A stretch of 64,000 bases of DNA. Source: Neoechinorhynchus agilis. Lineage: Eukaryota > Acanthocephala. Of this stretch, positions 1-10,317 are shown one piece after another (position 1 is the stretch's first letter; each line of letters begins with the position of its first letter). A program made the position numbers and the translations under genes. The stretch is from assembly GCA_051530055.1 (NCBI GenBank), contig CM121342.1, positions 5,518,001 to 5,582,000 on the forward strand, given 5' to 3'. The notes below the pieces were generated by a model. The model saw only the letters and a list, made by a program, of their open reading frames with translations. It was not told the origin of the DNA and did no database searches.

Positions 1-2
1 AC

Positions 3-329
3 CTTCCACAAGAGAGCGAGAATATTCGGGACTTCACTCCCTCCCCTCGACGCCCAGCACTCCATTTTCTCCGAAAACGCCCTCGGTCAACCCCCTCCAC
101 AACTTTTTTCATCCTCCCCTCGCTCGTGCCACCCTCTACCAAGAATCTTTCTTCCCCCAAGCCCAATATTTCCTTAATAACCGGAGAACAAGGAAAGACT
201 CCTAATCGGTCATCTCCTGTAAAACTCCTTCAAAGACCAGTCCCACCTCCCTTGCCTTCAACATCCGTCATCCGGACACCTTTAAGCAAAGATAGATGCT
301 GGCAAGTGTGTGGATCGTTCTTTTCTTAA
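3..329 (+). CDS. 3' end of an unrecognised Pro/Ser-rich protein (partial)
   Basis: One frame stays open from the window edge to a TAA at 327-329, and an AATAAA polyadenylation signal follows at 333-338, which suits the last exon of a gene entering from the left. The translation is rich in Ser, Pro, Thr and basic residues and looks disordered; no domain is visible. A second frame (from base 2) is also open for about 190 bases and is Ser/Thr/Pro-rich too, so the choice of frame is uncertain. Function not recognised. Confidence 0.3.
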   Translation, partial: LPQESENIRDFTPSPRRPALHFLRKRPRSTPSTTFFILPSLVPPSTKNLSSPKPNISLITGEQGKTPNRSSPVKLLQRPVPPPLPSTSVIRTPLSKDRCWQVCGSFFS

Positions 330-377
330 ATTAATAAAACGTGTTTATATTATATAAACACTTATAAAAACGTTCAT

Positions 378-785
378 CTAGCAGAATTTATCGATCACCA
401 AACACGCAAATTCATCCTCAGACACTTCGGAATCCTCGATACGGCATTTCTGGTTCCATACGAAATTAAAGTTAGCTTTAATCAGTTCAATAGCTAACAA
501 ATGCTGACACAGCGGCTTAGATACCTTTCCCTTAGCGATCTGGGCATAGTCCTCACAAGTGCACATCCGACCACTTTGATCGTTCCATATACACGAATCA
601 TCATGTGTTTTAAAATTTAAATCATGCCATTCGTTCAAAACCAAATTGCTTGATTTACTCTTCAATCTTTTTAACAGTTTATTACGATCTCGGCAAAGTT
701 TTGCAGCTTGGTTCACGGTTTCACCTCCGTAGACTCTGTTCAATTGCGCTTCTCTCTCTCGGAGAGTGAGAGGCACAGTCTTCAA
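378..785 (-). CDS. ZSWIM7: SWIM zinc-finger protein, ZSWIM7/SWS1-like
   Basis: About 135 residues are open, close to the family's usual ~140. The SWIM signature is present: CTCEDY, then about 13 residues later CQHLLAIEL, giving the CxC...CxH zinc ligands. The N-terminal part (LNRVYGGETVNQAAKL) matches the region before the SWIM motif in ZSWIM7. In animals this protein pairs with SWSAP1 in a Shu-type complex that supports RAD51 in homologous recombination. No ATG begins the open frame: an in-frame stop lies upstream of 785, so a short first exon or a start within the frame must be assumed. The 5' end abuts a plus-strand WD40 exon starting at 789, so the two genes are head to head. Confidence 0.7.
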   Translation of the reverse strand: MKTVPLTLREREAQLNRVYGGETVNQAAKLCRDRNKLLKRLKSKSSNLVLNEWHDLNFKTHDDSCIWNDQSGRMCTCEDYAQIAKGKVSKPLCQHLLAIELIKANFNFVWNQKCRIEDSEVSEDEFACLVIDKFC

Positions 786-788
786 TAC

Positions 789-971
789 ATGACCATTAGA
801 CGCTCGGTCTCATTGCCGAGTCCCGGTGGATTACTGCTTTGTGTGGAAAAAATGATCTTTTCTAATCCAAGTCCCATAAATACGCTACATTTCCTCGGTC
901 CTAACTCTGTATTATCGTCCATCAATGCGACTTCTCTGAAAATTTGGAATACAGAAAAAAATCAATGTGTG
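789..971 (+). CDS. First exon of a WD40-repeat gene
   Basis: ATG at 789, then 61 codons ending in phase 0 at a strong donor (GTAAGG at 972). The second half reads as one WD40 blade: a PINTLHFLGPNSVLSSI strand pair followed by SLKIWNTEKNQC, with the LKIW-type WD position. An acceptor-like CACAG lies just before the ATG. Downstream sequence to about 1311 contains open pieces (one frame ends FLD then TAA near 1309) and an AATAAA at about 1317, so the gene probably ends there after one or more short introns, but the exon joins could not be settled by eye. The specific WD40 protein is not identified. Confidence 0.45.
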
Positions 972-1424
972 GTAAGGAACAGTCATTTTATCAATTCAAT
1001 CGGTTTTTTAAAAACGGCCTAAATAACAGCATAATCCTAAAAGTCTTATCATACATTACGATCTCGTTTTCTATGCCTTTTACGGCGAATCAGGTCCCTC
1101 TCCTATTGTTCCATAATGCCCAATCTTTTCTAGGATATCTTTACTCGAAATGAACCTGAAGTAAGACCAGCGTCCCGACCGCCAAATCCCTCTCAAACGG
1201 ACTTTTCCCGACAAGATCTTCTCACTCAAACAATCAACATCCGCATTCTTTGAACAAATCTCTAATGAAGAAGACCCAAAAGAAGTATGGGTAATATCCT
1301 TTTTGGATTAAGAACAAATAAACGTGTTTTTAACACGAACTAAAGAACAATATATCCTTTGCTTCGAATCTCCTTTTTTGGTTTTAAAAATAGATACTTG
1401 GCCGGCCTAAGAATAATCAATTCA

Positions 1425-1850
1425 AAAATGGGCATATTTCATAGTTTATGTTTCGCGAGCTGGTTACATTTTTTGCGCAGTGGTTCAAAACTCACACCAA
1501 AAAGAGGGTGAGGGAAGTGTCCAGCGATGTCCTCCTCCTCCTCGCAACCGTATATTTCAGGGTTTTTAGGCGTGATTTTATGCTCTTCCCTCGCTCTTTT
1601 TAGTGTGAGTTTTGAACCCAAGAAATCAGCCGCGTAGATAATGTAATCAATTCAAAAATGGGCATATTTCTTAGTTAATTTTTCGCGAGCTGACTACATT
1701 TTTTGCGCAGTCGGCTGATTTCTTGGACTCAACAAAACTCACACCAAAAAGAGGGTGAGGGAAGCGTCCAGCGACGTTCTCGAGAGGTATCTAAAAATCC
1801 GGAGGGATTCATACAAACTCGCAGCCGTATATTTCAGGGTTTTTAGGTTA
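1425..1850. repeat. Two dispersed copies of the TIR-bearing repeat also arrayed at 24.7-25.7 kb
   Basis: Two adjacent copies, in inverted orientation relative to the array near 25 kb. Shared blocks include a GGGCATATTTC block, TTTTCGCGAGCTG, the ATTTTTTGCGCAGT block and TTCAAAACTCACACC with its reverse complement. The second copy carries an extra block (about 1778-1825) that resembles part of the tandem repeat at 9 kb. No coding capacity. Confidence 0.75.
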
Positions 1851-2339
1851 ATGTTCAAACATTTTTATCCTCTGTTGCCTCGCGTATTCAGCATTCCCTT
1901 CCTTAATGGTTTACTACTAACCATTTTCGAAGATTTCTACGGCACTTGTTGGGAAATTTAGACCTTTCAGTGGCCTGATTCTTAAACTTTCACAAAGATT
2001 CCAGATTTCGTTTATGAGAGGTATCCAAGGACCCGTTTTGTTATTATGATGCCGATTTCTCACATTCGGAATCGTATTAAGTAGCACTTTTACTAAAAAA
2101 AACTCATATTCAATTTGATTAAATGTGAAACAGCAACGAAACGCCCCGTTACAAATCTGCGGTTTTTGGCCTTTTCCACTTGTCGATATTAAGCAAATTA
2201 ATCTTTAGCACTTCCTTTTTAATTTTTCGTGCAGTTCGTCCTCTGCGATGTTCTTTAATGTCCGTGTGGACGAACAACGAAGACATTTCAACGACTTTTC
2301 CATATTTATCTCGTAGTTGAACATGTCTATATCCTGTTT
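1851..2339. other. Intergenic, nothing recognised
   Basis: AT-rich sequence between the repeat copies and the 3' end of the PLC gene. A short open frame (1755-1961, plus) runs out of the repeat and has no recognisable motif. It probably holds the PLC 3' UTR on the minus strand. Confidence 0.3.
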
Positions 2340-5300
2340 TTAGAATAAAATCTTACATATTCGTCTATCAATGAAAATACCAGGTCGTATCAGTTTCACA
2401 GGTATCGAACTTCCGCTAATAATCACATTTCTATTCGTTTTAACCATGAAATGGACCGCGGACATGTCTGGATCCTTGATATTGATGGTCTTTTTCCAAT
2501 TCCACGTTGGATTTAGCAAGTTATCGTTCACGCAAGGACTACGGTAACTTCTTCTTTCATTCCTACTATGAATCATAATATCGACAAAAACGCCAGTGAA
2601 CGACCCGAGTTCTTTGTCTCTAAGTCCCATTCGGATCAAATTTTGTCCACTAATGAGCTGATATACGGAGTGGCTTATTCGATAAGGAAAGAAAAAAGTA
2701 CCGTAATTTTAAAGATGGTATACTTGCTATCGTTTAAATCCGGTTTAAGAACGTAACCACAACCACCATTGTCAATGAAAAAGCCGTGGTTGCAAGCCAT
2801 TTCTATCCCTGATTTTTGAAAGTTCAACGCCACTTTTTCAAGTAACTTTTTTATATTGAAACACTCTTGACCAATGCTCACCGAGTTGAAATCCACTTAA
2901 CCAACAACTATAAGGATCAAAATTAACCGAAGAAAGTCTCAGTCCGGATGGGTAGACTCTTAAGAGGTATTTAGAGGTGTATTCCCTGACTTTCTCGGTT
3001 TCATCCATTAATACAAATGCTTTTATCTCTTCCAAAGACGATGATTGGTTTACGGGTCCTGTGTGAGATAAAAATACAGTTTCTTCAAATAGAAATTAGC
3101 CTCACTTTGCTCGGCTTTCTCGTCTATCGCTTTTAGGAGACATGTTTGGAGATGGATAATGTCCGCGAATTCAGGAATAACCACCTTCAACTTTTAGTTA
3201 TCACGTTTCTAATGAGAAAATTTTGCTTGAAGAGTTCTACATGGAACGTTGGATCACAATATGAGGGACAGTGAAAACAATGAGCTCTATTTAGTTCAGG
3301 TCTAATAAAATAACCTTTGAATTGTCGAAATCCCTAAAAAGTCTTGTTCTTAACAATTTTTGGTACTAAAGTGCTAATCAAATAGAACAACTTCAAGCAA
3401 AACTTCCAACGATTTTTCTACTTACTGAATTTCTTTTTGGTATCGCTCGCGACTATACATAGCCTTCGTTTTTACAGAGACTAAATTTTTTACTCTTACG
3501 CGAATTAGAACTTTATAGACCAACTGAGCTGGCGATGGAAGCTTATCCACACCTTTAAATAACTGCATTGGAGCAAGAGAATCTATAATGGAAGTTTTAG
3601 ATTGGTGATGCACTTCATTTGTGCTAGAAATGATTTGCTTTTTATTTTTTATAAGCGTAAAACTTCCGATATTTCACGTTAAATAATTCCGTCACAAATC
3701 TAGTCGATCAGATTAATTTATAATTGCACAACTTGATAATGTCGGACCGGCGTGAAATATCGAGGAAATAAATTAGCTAAAATCCGACTCGGTGCAGAAA
3801 GCCAAACTTCGATAATCTAGTTGGGAACTTCATTTGTCTCGTAAAAATCTCCGAAGAAAAAGGAATTTAAGTATCTGTTACGATTATTTGGGTCTTACCT
3901 CCAAAGACTTCTTTAATTGTATTCACCATAATAATTTGCATTGGTGCTCCACATGAATTTTCAATGTTTAATATTAGTGGGTACCTGGCAAAACGATATC
4001 GTTGAAAATCTTTTCGACGTGTTTTTTCCTCGATTACTTTGAACAAGTAAATGCGTTTTTCTTTATTGTTTCCAGAGTGTCCTTCAATCCGATTGCATAA
4101 GCCTCTGTCAAAGTCTTCTTATGAAATATTTCTGGTTCACCAAAAGCTCCATCGTGTACATCGACTGTGATAAAAGATGAACATTTTGAGAGTATCGAAT
4201 GATAACTCACGTTCAACACAACGGCAACCCATTAGAAGTGCTCGAGTATAGGCTTCCAAACAGACTTCTCCAATGAGCTGATCATCGAGTAGGTACCTTA
4301 AACTCACGTCTTTAATTTTGTTCATAAGAATTCGCGATCCCACGTATTATGAGATGTATTAATAAAGTAAAAGCAAAGTGGCTTAGTCATGTCCTGGTAG
4401 ACGTTTGTCGTCTTCTTATAGTCTACGATACAATGGCGTTTATCGACCAAAAGCATTTCGATACCTAAATAAGAAACCGATCTTAATATAAAAAACATGG
4501 ACCATTTCCTGGACACTTACCGTGAAGTCCAATCGATCCACGCGCAATAAGTTCATCGTCCGTCTCAAATTCGTCAATCATTTGTCGACACTCAGCAATC
4601 GTGTACTCATCCTGTTAGTAAAAAAAGCATCTCCAAAATGAAAACTTAAAGGAATACCGTTAAAACATTCCTTATAAATGAAGCGAGTTCAATTGCATTG
4701 AGTCCTCTTTCAGTCATTGGAGAATACCTTTACACATACAACAAATGAAGAATTCAATGGCGCAAACCATGCTATTACCTTCGAACCAATTCAGCTATGT
4801 CCTCTCGATGGGTCATTCTCTCGAAAAGAGCGAAAAATCCATTGCGATCAATAGATTTACTACGGTCGTCCAACTAAACATTCACCAAAAAATCAATCAT
4901 GAAACCGCTCGTTAAAACCCGTTTTTCGAATAAAAACTCACTAATTGATCTTAAAACACAAATGACACTAAGAAGATCTAAAAATGAGATTCACTCAAAC
5001 AGCGACAAATGTAACTTGATTGCTTTTTAGCTACAAAAACCCTTCATAAAGCAAGCTAATCTTTTTTTGCCCCATTTTAAAACATATTTCTCTCCCCTAT
5101 GGGATACTTGCATTGAATTCCTTTAAGAGTTGTTTCAAAGCAGCATTTCGTTCAATGTGCAAAGCGTCTAGAAGGCATTCGATTTCATCATAACTCACAT
5201 TCCCATCTCCATTGGTATCTGCGGCACGGAACTGTGATTCTAGCCATCTGAAATGACTTTACTTCGAACCGTTAAATCAGAAAACTGACCTTCTTGAATG

Positions 5301-5896
5301 TTTATTTAGCTCGTTTTTACTTTCAGGGACAGACATTGTTCTCATCTGCATAATACGATCCAAAGCGCTGACACATATATCACGATCTTCCTCTGAACGA
5401 GCTAAGAAACTCATTGTTTTCTTGCCTCCTTTATAAATAATTGAAAATGCTCGGTTCTCCTATATAAACTTATAGAGTACGACAAATCACTTACAAGAAT
5501 AAATGAAAGTTACATCGTTAGGTCGTATAAGATTTAACCGCAAATTATCTTTATGAACTCGGTTTTCTAGTCCAGAACGAACTTCAGTCACTTCTCTTAA
5601 GTCAACTAAAGAAATGATTACTCCTGAGCAGTCCTATAATAAAAAGAATGTTGGTTTCAGATTTTCCTTAGTGTCCCACAAACTATTCAATGAAAAAAAA
5701 CGCTAACGGTCGAGCAATACTCACCACCATAAAACAAAAAACCAGTATACCATTTAGATTTTCGGTCCAAATAAGTGTTCTTAGTATCGATCGAATAGCA
5801 ATATGACCGTAGGATTCTGTAGTTTTCACACAATTGCAAGTAGATTCCGTGCTTCATGAGACCAATACACATGTCCGGATCGAGCTTCTCGTCCAT
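2340..5896 (-). CDS. Phosphoinositide-specific phospholipase C, delta-type architecture
   Basis: Multi-exon gene with ATG at 5896 and TAA at 2340-2342. It hydrolyses PIP2 to IP3 and diacylglycerol at membranes. Read 5' to 3': a PH-like region (5896 to about 5290); an EF-hand with a canonical loop [12 protein letters not shown] near 5200; the X domain (about 4490-4030) with [14 protein letters not shown] (catalytic His), a DQLxGE region, RCVE, VDVHDG and FHKKTLT; the Y domain (about 3035-2690) with [16 protein letters not shown] and [12 protein letters not shown]; and a C2 domain (2639-2340) with NPTWNW and VHFMVKTN. The catalytic His, Asn, Glu and Asp positions of the X domain all appear retained. 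The protein ends right after C2, without the long C-terminal coiled coil of PLC-beta or the SH2/SH3 insert of PLC-gamma, so delta-like is the best fit. First donor GTGAGT is near 5728; internal introns are short. Confidence 0.88.
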
Positions 5897-6185
5897 TCCA
5901 GTAATTTCGACCGGTGAATACTAACGATGTTAACGTACGTTTGAGTATTCTAAGACTTCAGCAAAATGTGAGTAATTGAGTCGACTCATTGAAGAGATAA
6001 AGAAAACACATGAAAGTCGACATTTGAACTTCTCTGAATCATACTCATAACAAGAAAAATACATTTTCAACGATTATTTCCTTGTTCGGATCGAGAAAAC
6101 CAAGGTTGTACTATCAAGGCATCAAGGAAGAGACAAAAGAGAAATGTAAATTCACAAAACGGTTCGTCACCAAAAATGATTGATT
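5897..6185. other. Intergenic, upstream of PLC
   Basis: AT-rich, no gene seen. It should include the PLC promoter or 5' UTR. No TATA box is convincing. Confidence 0.3.
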
Positions 6186-6910
6186 AAGCAACGGTAGCGA
6201 AAACGAACCTTCTTCAAAGTCCCCTGAGCGACCGCTGGATATCTCGGATTCGTCAAGTCTTTTCGACCTGATCGCGTGATCTCGGATCCGATTCCTTGGA
6301 GATCCACATTGTCCACGGCAAAAACTAAAAGTTGAGATGATGGCAACGATTGAAGGTTGCAGCCATCGCCCAAGTCCATGTTTCCGTTGATTCTGGATCA
6401 CCGCTGAGGATCCAGAAAAGTGCCTCCGGGCAACGGTCGCGAAAACGAACCCCCTTCAAAGTCCCCTGAGCGACCGCTGGATATCTCGGATTCGTCAAGT
6501 CTTTTCGACCTGATCGCGTGATCTCGGATCCGATTCCTTGGAGATCCACATTGTCCATGGCAAAAACTAAAAGTTGAGATGATGGCAACGATTGAAGGTT
6601 GCAGCCATCGCCCAAGTCCAAGTCTCCGTTGATTCTGGATCACCGTTGAGGATCCAGAAAAGTGCCGCCTGGAAACGGAAGCGACAACGAACCCCCTTCA
6701 AAAGTACCTTGAGCGACCGCTGGATATCTCGGATTCGTCAAGTTTTTTCGACCTGATCGCTTGATCTCGGATCCGATTCCTTGGAGATCCACATTGTCCA
6801 TGGCAAAAACTAAAAGTTGAGATGATGGCAAGAATTGAAGGTTGCAGTCATCGCTCGAGTCCAAGTCTCCGTTGATTCTGGATCATCGTTGAGGATCCAG
6901 AAAAGCAGAC
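6186..6910 (+). repeat. Tandem repeat, period about 242 bp, three copies
   Basis: The block GTTGAGATGATGGCAA recurs at about 6331, 6573 and 6816 (spacing 242-243). Other landmarks repeat in step: GACCTGATCGC, ATCTCGGATCCGATTCC, GGAGATCCACATTGTCCA and GAGGATCCAGAAAAG. Copies are highly similar, so the array is young. Minus-strand open frames cross the units, but each stops within about one unit and they show no domain, so they are taken as chance. A diverged fragment of the same family lies near 32.45 kb. Confidence 0.9.
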
Positions 6911-7123
6911 CTGCTTGGCAACAATGAAGGGTTCAGCCGGCATAGGTCTGTTGGATAATCGTCTATTTTAGTTAATAGAATTCTACTGGACGCGGTCCGA
7001 GATTATTGTCCCATTATGACCATGAACCCCAAGGATGTTCGATTTAAAGACTAAGATTAAAAATATAATTTTTTTTATGTCGACAGAGTTCTTAAATGTG
7101 AGATCTTGATTGAGCTCAAGCAT
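6911..7123. other. Intergenic between repeat and DNAJC4-like gene
   Basis: No gene seen. Probable 3' UTR of the minus-strand J-protein gene. Confidence 0.25.
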
Positions 7124-7680
7124 TCATTTTCTCAGTACATAATGACTATTTTGTTGATTGAATTGATCATCGGAGCTACTAAATTCGAAAGTGTAATTAA
7201 TGTAACAGAAAACGCCAATAAGCCAAATGAGAAACTGAATTTGGAAACCATTGGTTTTCATATGTTCCTCTTGTTGATTGTTTGAGACTATTGGTTCCAT
7301 TGATGAACGATTATGATTTGTTTTAAGGTCATTATTAACAGGAGATTGCCTCGTATTTTGTCGATGAACATTCATTGGCCTTCGATTTCTTGGACGATTT
7401 CGTCTATTTCCAAATCCACGTTTCTGATCATACGATCGTCTCTTTTCTTCGTCCATTAAAACTTTATAAGACTCATGTAACTCCACGAACAATTTACTGG
7501 ATCCGGATCGATCGACCGAAGTGTCCGGGTGGTACTGTTTAATTCAAGAATTCTCTCACAATCCACAAAAAATCGAGAACTCATGGAATGGACAAGCGTT
7601 TGTAAGACGCTTTTATTTGATCTTTATCAGCTAAATGATGAACCCCAAGGATTTCATAGTGATCTCTTGCTGGTTGGCAT
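7124..7680 (-). CDS. J-domain protein with C-terminal membrane segment, DNAJC4-like
   Basis: ATG at 7680 opens MPTSKRDHYEILGV, a J-domain start, and continues with helix II (IKASYKRLS). A second exon (about 7533-7124) opens with the YHPD motif and then helix IV, ELHESYKVLMDEEKRRSYDQ. After the J domain come about 45 polar, Arg/Asn-rich residues, then a single hydrophobic segment (FLIWLIGVFCYINYTF), and the protein ends about 20 residues later at 7124. A J domain plus one C-terminal membrane span fits DNAJC4-type co-chaperones that stimulate an Hsp70. The intron (about 49 bp) cannot be placed with GT-AG ends while keeping the frame; alignment to J domains puts the join after codon CCA, just before an in-frame TGA. 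Confidence 0.7.
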
Positions 7681-7921
7681 AAATACCGATAAAATCCAAC
7701 CAACAATCTCGTCCGATCAATCATAATTGAGATTTTTACGATTTCTTTAACAAGTGCATTAAAAAAAGAGTTTCTTTCGCAAACTTATGAGAAAAGTCTC
7801 TTAGACAACTGGATTTTGGTGATCGGAAATCGATTTAAGGGTTTAGTCAAGTTTATAATTTTTTTTTGAAACATAAAGTTAATTTTACCGATTATGGAGC
7901 TCTGATTTTGTTGGCGCGAAG

Positions 7922-8088
7922 GAAAATTAAATGCTTTTTTTTCTAATCCGACTGATTTCAAAGGCGTACAACGCCCTTTGATCAAAGTTACGTGTAAGTT
8001 TTGAGGACTTTTACAGGTTGCAGTCCTAAAAACTTAGACGCAACCCTTTGAAATCAGTCGGGTTTTAAAAAAAGCATTTTAATTTTTC
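7922..8088. repeat. Foldback element (MITE-like), about 167 bp
   Basis: The left arm (7922-7964) and right arm (8043-8088) are near-perfect inverted repeats. Both contain the octamer-rich string CCGACTGATTTCAAAGG, once in each orientation, flanked by A/T runs and AAATGC. The loop is about 75 bp. There is no coding capacity. A similar GAATCCGATTGATTT core appears near 48.95 kb and 51.2 kb. Confidence 0.75.
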
Positions 8089-8240
8089 TATGTGCCAGAA
8101 AAAAACAATCTATATCAACAAATCATAAATTTTTACCTCTTTTTATCACAATTACCGGCGTTTCCTTGACGGGGAAGTTCGTGTCAAAAATCGATGAGTT
8201 TACTCCTCCGCTCTCTCCCCCCCCCTCAAATCGCCCTCAG

Positions 8241-8804
8241 ATGAACGGCCGTGAAGTCGAGTTTCTGGCCGAGAATGAGATCGTCACTATTATCCCGAAT
8301 GTTACAATGGAGCCGATTGAACTTCTGACGATTGGTCTTGTAGGCCCGTTCGAGGCTGGCATTCCGATAAAATTACCACTTTGGGCCGCTTTAGCAATGA
8401 AATGTACCAATCGTTGTCAAATCTTACCACCGGATTATATTATGCCAAACAGCATTTATGATCTCCGTTCAATTGAAAATGAAAAGACTGATCAACTCAT
8501 ACAACCAACTAATGAACATTTTGCTCAAATCGGCAAACTTCTTATAAAAAAAGCACCCAGTAACTTGATCCGTCCAGAATCCGTCAATTGCGCAATCGAA
8601 GATATCTTGGACATGAGGAATTTTAAGATCAGTAAACGACTTAAGAGCGAAGTAAAGCGATTTACTGAAGATTGCCTTCCAGTGCTCGATATCGGCTTTA
8701 TCGGCAGGGGAGAAGTTCTGCAGTACCGTGAGATGATCTGTAAACAAATGGAAATGCTTTCTCGAATGGAAAATGGGTACAGAAATGCGAAGGAGGAAGA
8801 GTGA
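8241..8804 (+). CDS. GINS2: DNA replication complex GINS subunit PSF2
   Basis: 187 codons without an intron, ATG at 8241 to TGA at 8802-8804, matching the family's ~185 residues. The start MNGREVEFLAENEIVTIIPN matches the PSF2 signature EVEFLAE.E.VTIIPN. GLVGPFEAGIPIKLPLWAA and CQILPPDYI follow as in GINS2. PSF2 is one of four GINS subunits that join Cdc45 and MCM2-7 in the replicative helicase in the nucleus. The open frame extends upstream to 8166, but homology starts at this ATG, which is immediately preceded by CCCTCAG after a long pyrimidine tract. That looks like a 3' splice or trans-splice acceptor. AATAAA-type signal near 8838. Confidence 0.95.
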   Translation: MNGREVEFLAENEIVTIIPNVTMEPIELLTIGLVGPFEAGIPIKLPLWAALAMKCTNRCQILPPDYIMPNSIYDLRSIENEKTDQLIQPTNEHFAQIGKLLIKKAPSNLIRPESVNCAIEDILDMRNFKISKRLKSEVKRFTEDCLPVLDIGFIGRGEVLQYREMICKQMEMLSRMENGYRNAKEEE

Positions 8805-8978
8805 AAGATGTGTACGCAATTTTGATATTGTTCAATTAATAAATTCAGAGTCAGAAGGCGGCGAGTCAGATGCACTTGAGTTACCTTCGGTTAGTCTTCA
8901 ATGTAATCAAATCCAGCGAATTTTGGAGAGAACATGAGTTGTATGCGGTGTTAGTCTTCATCTCAAAAGTTTTTTATT

Positions 8979-9640
8979 GACGAAATACCCCGTGTTGAAG
9001 GGAGAACTCACTGATGAGTCCCTCCGCCTTCTCGGAGGTATCTGAGAATCCTGAGGGATTCTTACAAAAACTTATAACCGTCTACGGTCTTGGGGGCATT
9101 GAGCACGGACCAGCATCGTCCCAGACCAATGAATCGGCGATGGACTGTGAGTGTCCATTTGGCCGTGTTTGGATGTTGGGTCAAAGGGTTCGAATCCACG
9201 GTCGCCAAAGGGAGAACAATCAAAAGGAGACGAAATACCCCGTGTTGAAGGGAGAACTCACTGATGAGTATCTCCTCCGGACGAGGATGTACAAACTTAT
9301 AACCGTCTACGGTCTTGGGGGGCATTGAGCACGGACCAGCACCGTCCCAGACCAATGAATCGGCGATGGACTGTGAGTGTCCATTTGGCCGTGTTTGGAT
9401 GTTGGGTCAAAGGGTTCGAATCCACGGTCGCCAAAGGGAGAACAATCAAAAGGAGACGAAATACCCCGTGTTGAAGGGAGAACTCACTGATGAGTATCTC
9501 CTCCTCGGAGGTATCTGAGAATCCTGAGGGATTCTTACAAAAACTTATAACCGTCTACGGTCTTTGGACATTGAGCACCGCCCCAGACCAATGAATCGGC
9601 GATTGGACTGCGGGTGTCCATTTGGCCGTGTATGGAAAGG
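8979..9640 (+). repeat. Tandem repeat, unit about 226-250 bp, three copies
   Basis: The block GACGAAATACCCCGTG starts units at 8979, 9229 and 9455; the last unit decays before 9640. Other landmarks are AACTCACTGATGAGT, CGGAGGTATCTGAG, CCGTCTACGGTCTT and GGTTCGAATCCACGGTCG. The string GGTTCGAATCC is a perfect tRNA-type B box, and TTTGGCCGTGTTTGG about 30 bp earlier is a weak A-box candidate. A tRNA-derived SINE origin is therefore possible but unproven, since no cloverleaf forms. Open frames across the units are taken as incidental. Confidence 0.85.
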
Positions 9641-9830
9641 ATCTTAAACATATTCATCTCGAAAGTTTTTTAAATAAATCTTTAAGGGATCACATCAATG
9701 AGTTTCCTCCCAGAAAATAATAGACGAGTTGTATGCGGTGTTAGTCTTAATCTCGAAGGTTTTTCAAATAAATCTTTAAGGGATCACATCAATGAGTTTC
9801 CTCCTAGGAAATAATTCTATGTTTTGTGTA
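9641..9830. repeat. Short direct repeats (about 78 bp) next to the 9 kb array
   Basis: Two copies of a unit with TCGAAAGTTTTTTAAATAAA or a close variant, CTTTAAGGGATCACATCAATG and GAGTTTCCTCC. A partial third copy of the leading part (GTATGCGGTGTTAGTCTT) lies at about 8943, before the 9 kb array. The array therefore looks inserted into, or built from, this smaller repeat. Confidence 0.6.
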
Positions 9831-9897
9831 AAACGAGGTATGACGGCATTCTTGAACTCAACTTGGAAATATAGAGATCTACTTGGAGTAACGCTTT

Positions 9898-10317
9898 ATG
9901 AAATCTTACAACGACGAATTTAATTTGCCGCAATCTCAAGAGCGACTGTTGATAGAGTTTTCATTAACGGATATTATCCGGTGAGAATCAAAGTATCTAA
10001 GGAACTTTGTACTTTCTTATAAGCCATTATGTTTTTATCGCTCTACATTTACATTGTAATTTTATTTTTCAATCGGCACGAATCTTTTGTGCCGAACTCG
10101 GACGACGACTTGCAGCACAAACAGGGGAGCGAGAGGATTTTCCTGATCCAAAGAATAAGCCTCGCAATCCAACGAGGAAATGCGGTCAGCGTCCGGGGGA
10201 CGATTTAATCATCAACCAAATAAAAACTCGAGATTTGAAAAAAAATTTAAGAGTATTTGTTTCACCTTTAAATAGTCGATGGGATGAAATAATTTTCATT
10301 TTGATGAAACAAGTTTA
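9898..10317 (+). CDS. Possible small two-exon gene, function unknown
   Basis: ATG at 9898 opens 27 codons that end at a good donor (GTGAGA, about 9981). Open sequence resumes before about 10070 and runs to TAA at about 10315 with Arg/Lys-rich composition (RRLAAQTGERED, RKCGQRPGDD). No clear acceptor with the right phase was found and no domain is recognised. It may be a chance open region. Confidence 0.2.

Noticed and set aside
6114-6864. Minus-strand open frames of 70-98 codons through the 242-bp repeat
   Set aside because: They repeat with the unit, stop at each unit, exist in overlapping frames and show no domain.
8979-9640. Hammerhead ribozyme in the 9 kb repeat (CTGATGAG and GACGAAA are both present)
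   Set aside because: The two core pieces are in the wrong order within a unit. Using neighbouring units needs a stem II loop of about 200 nt, and no NUH cleavage site with stems I and III could be drawn.
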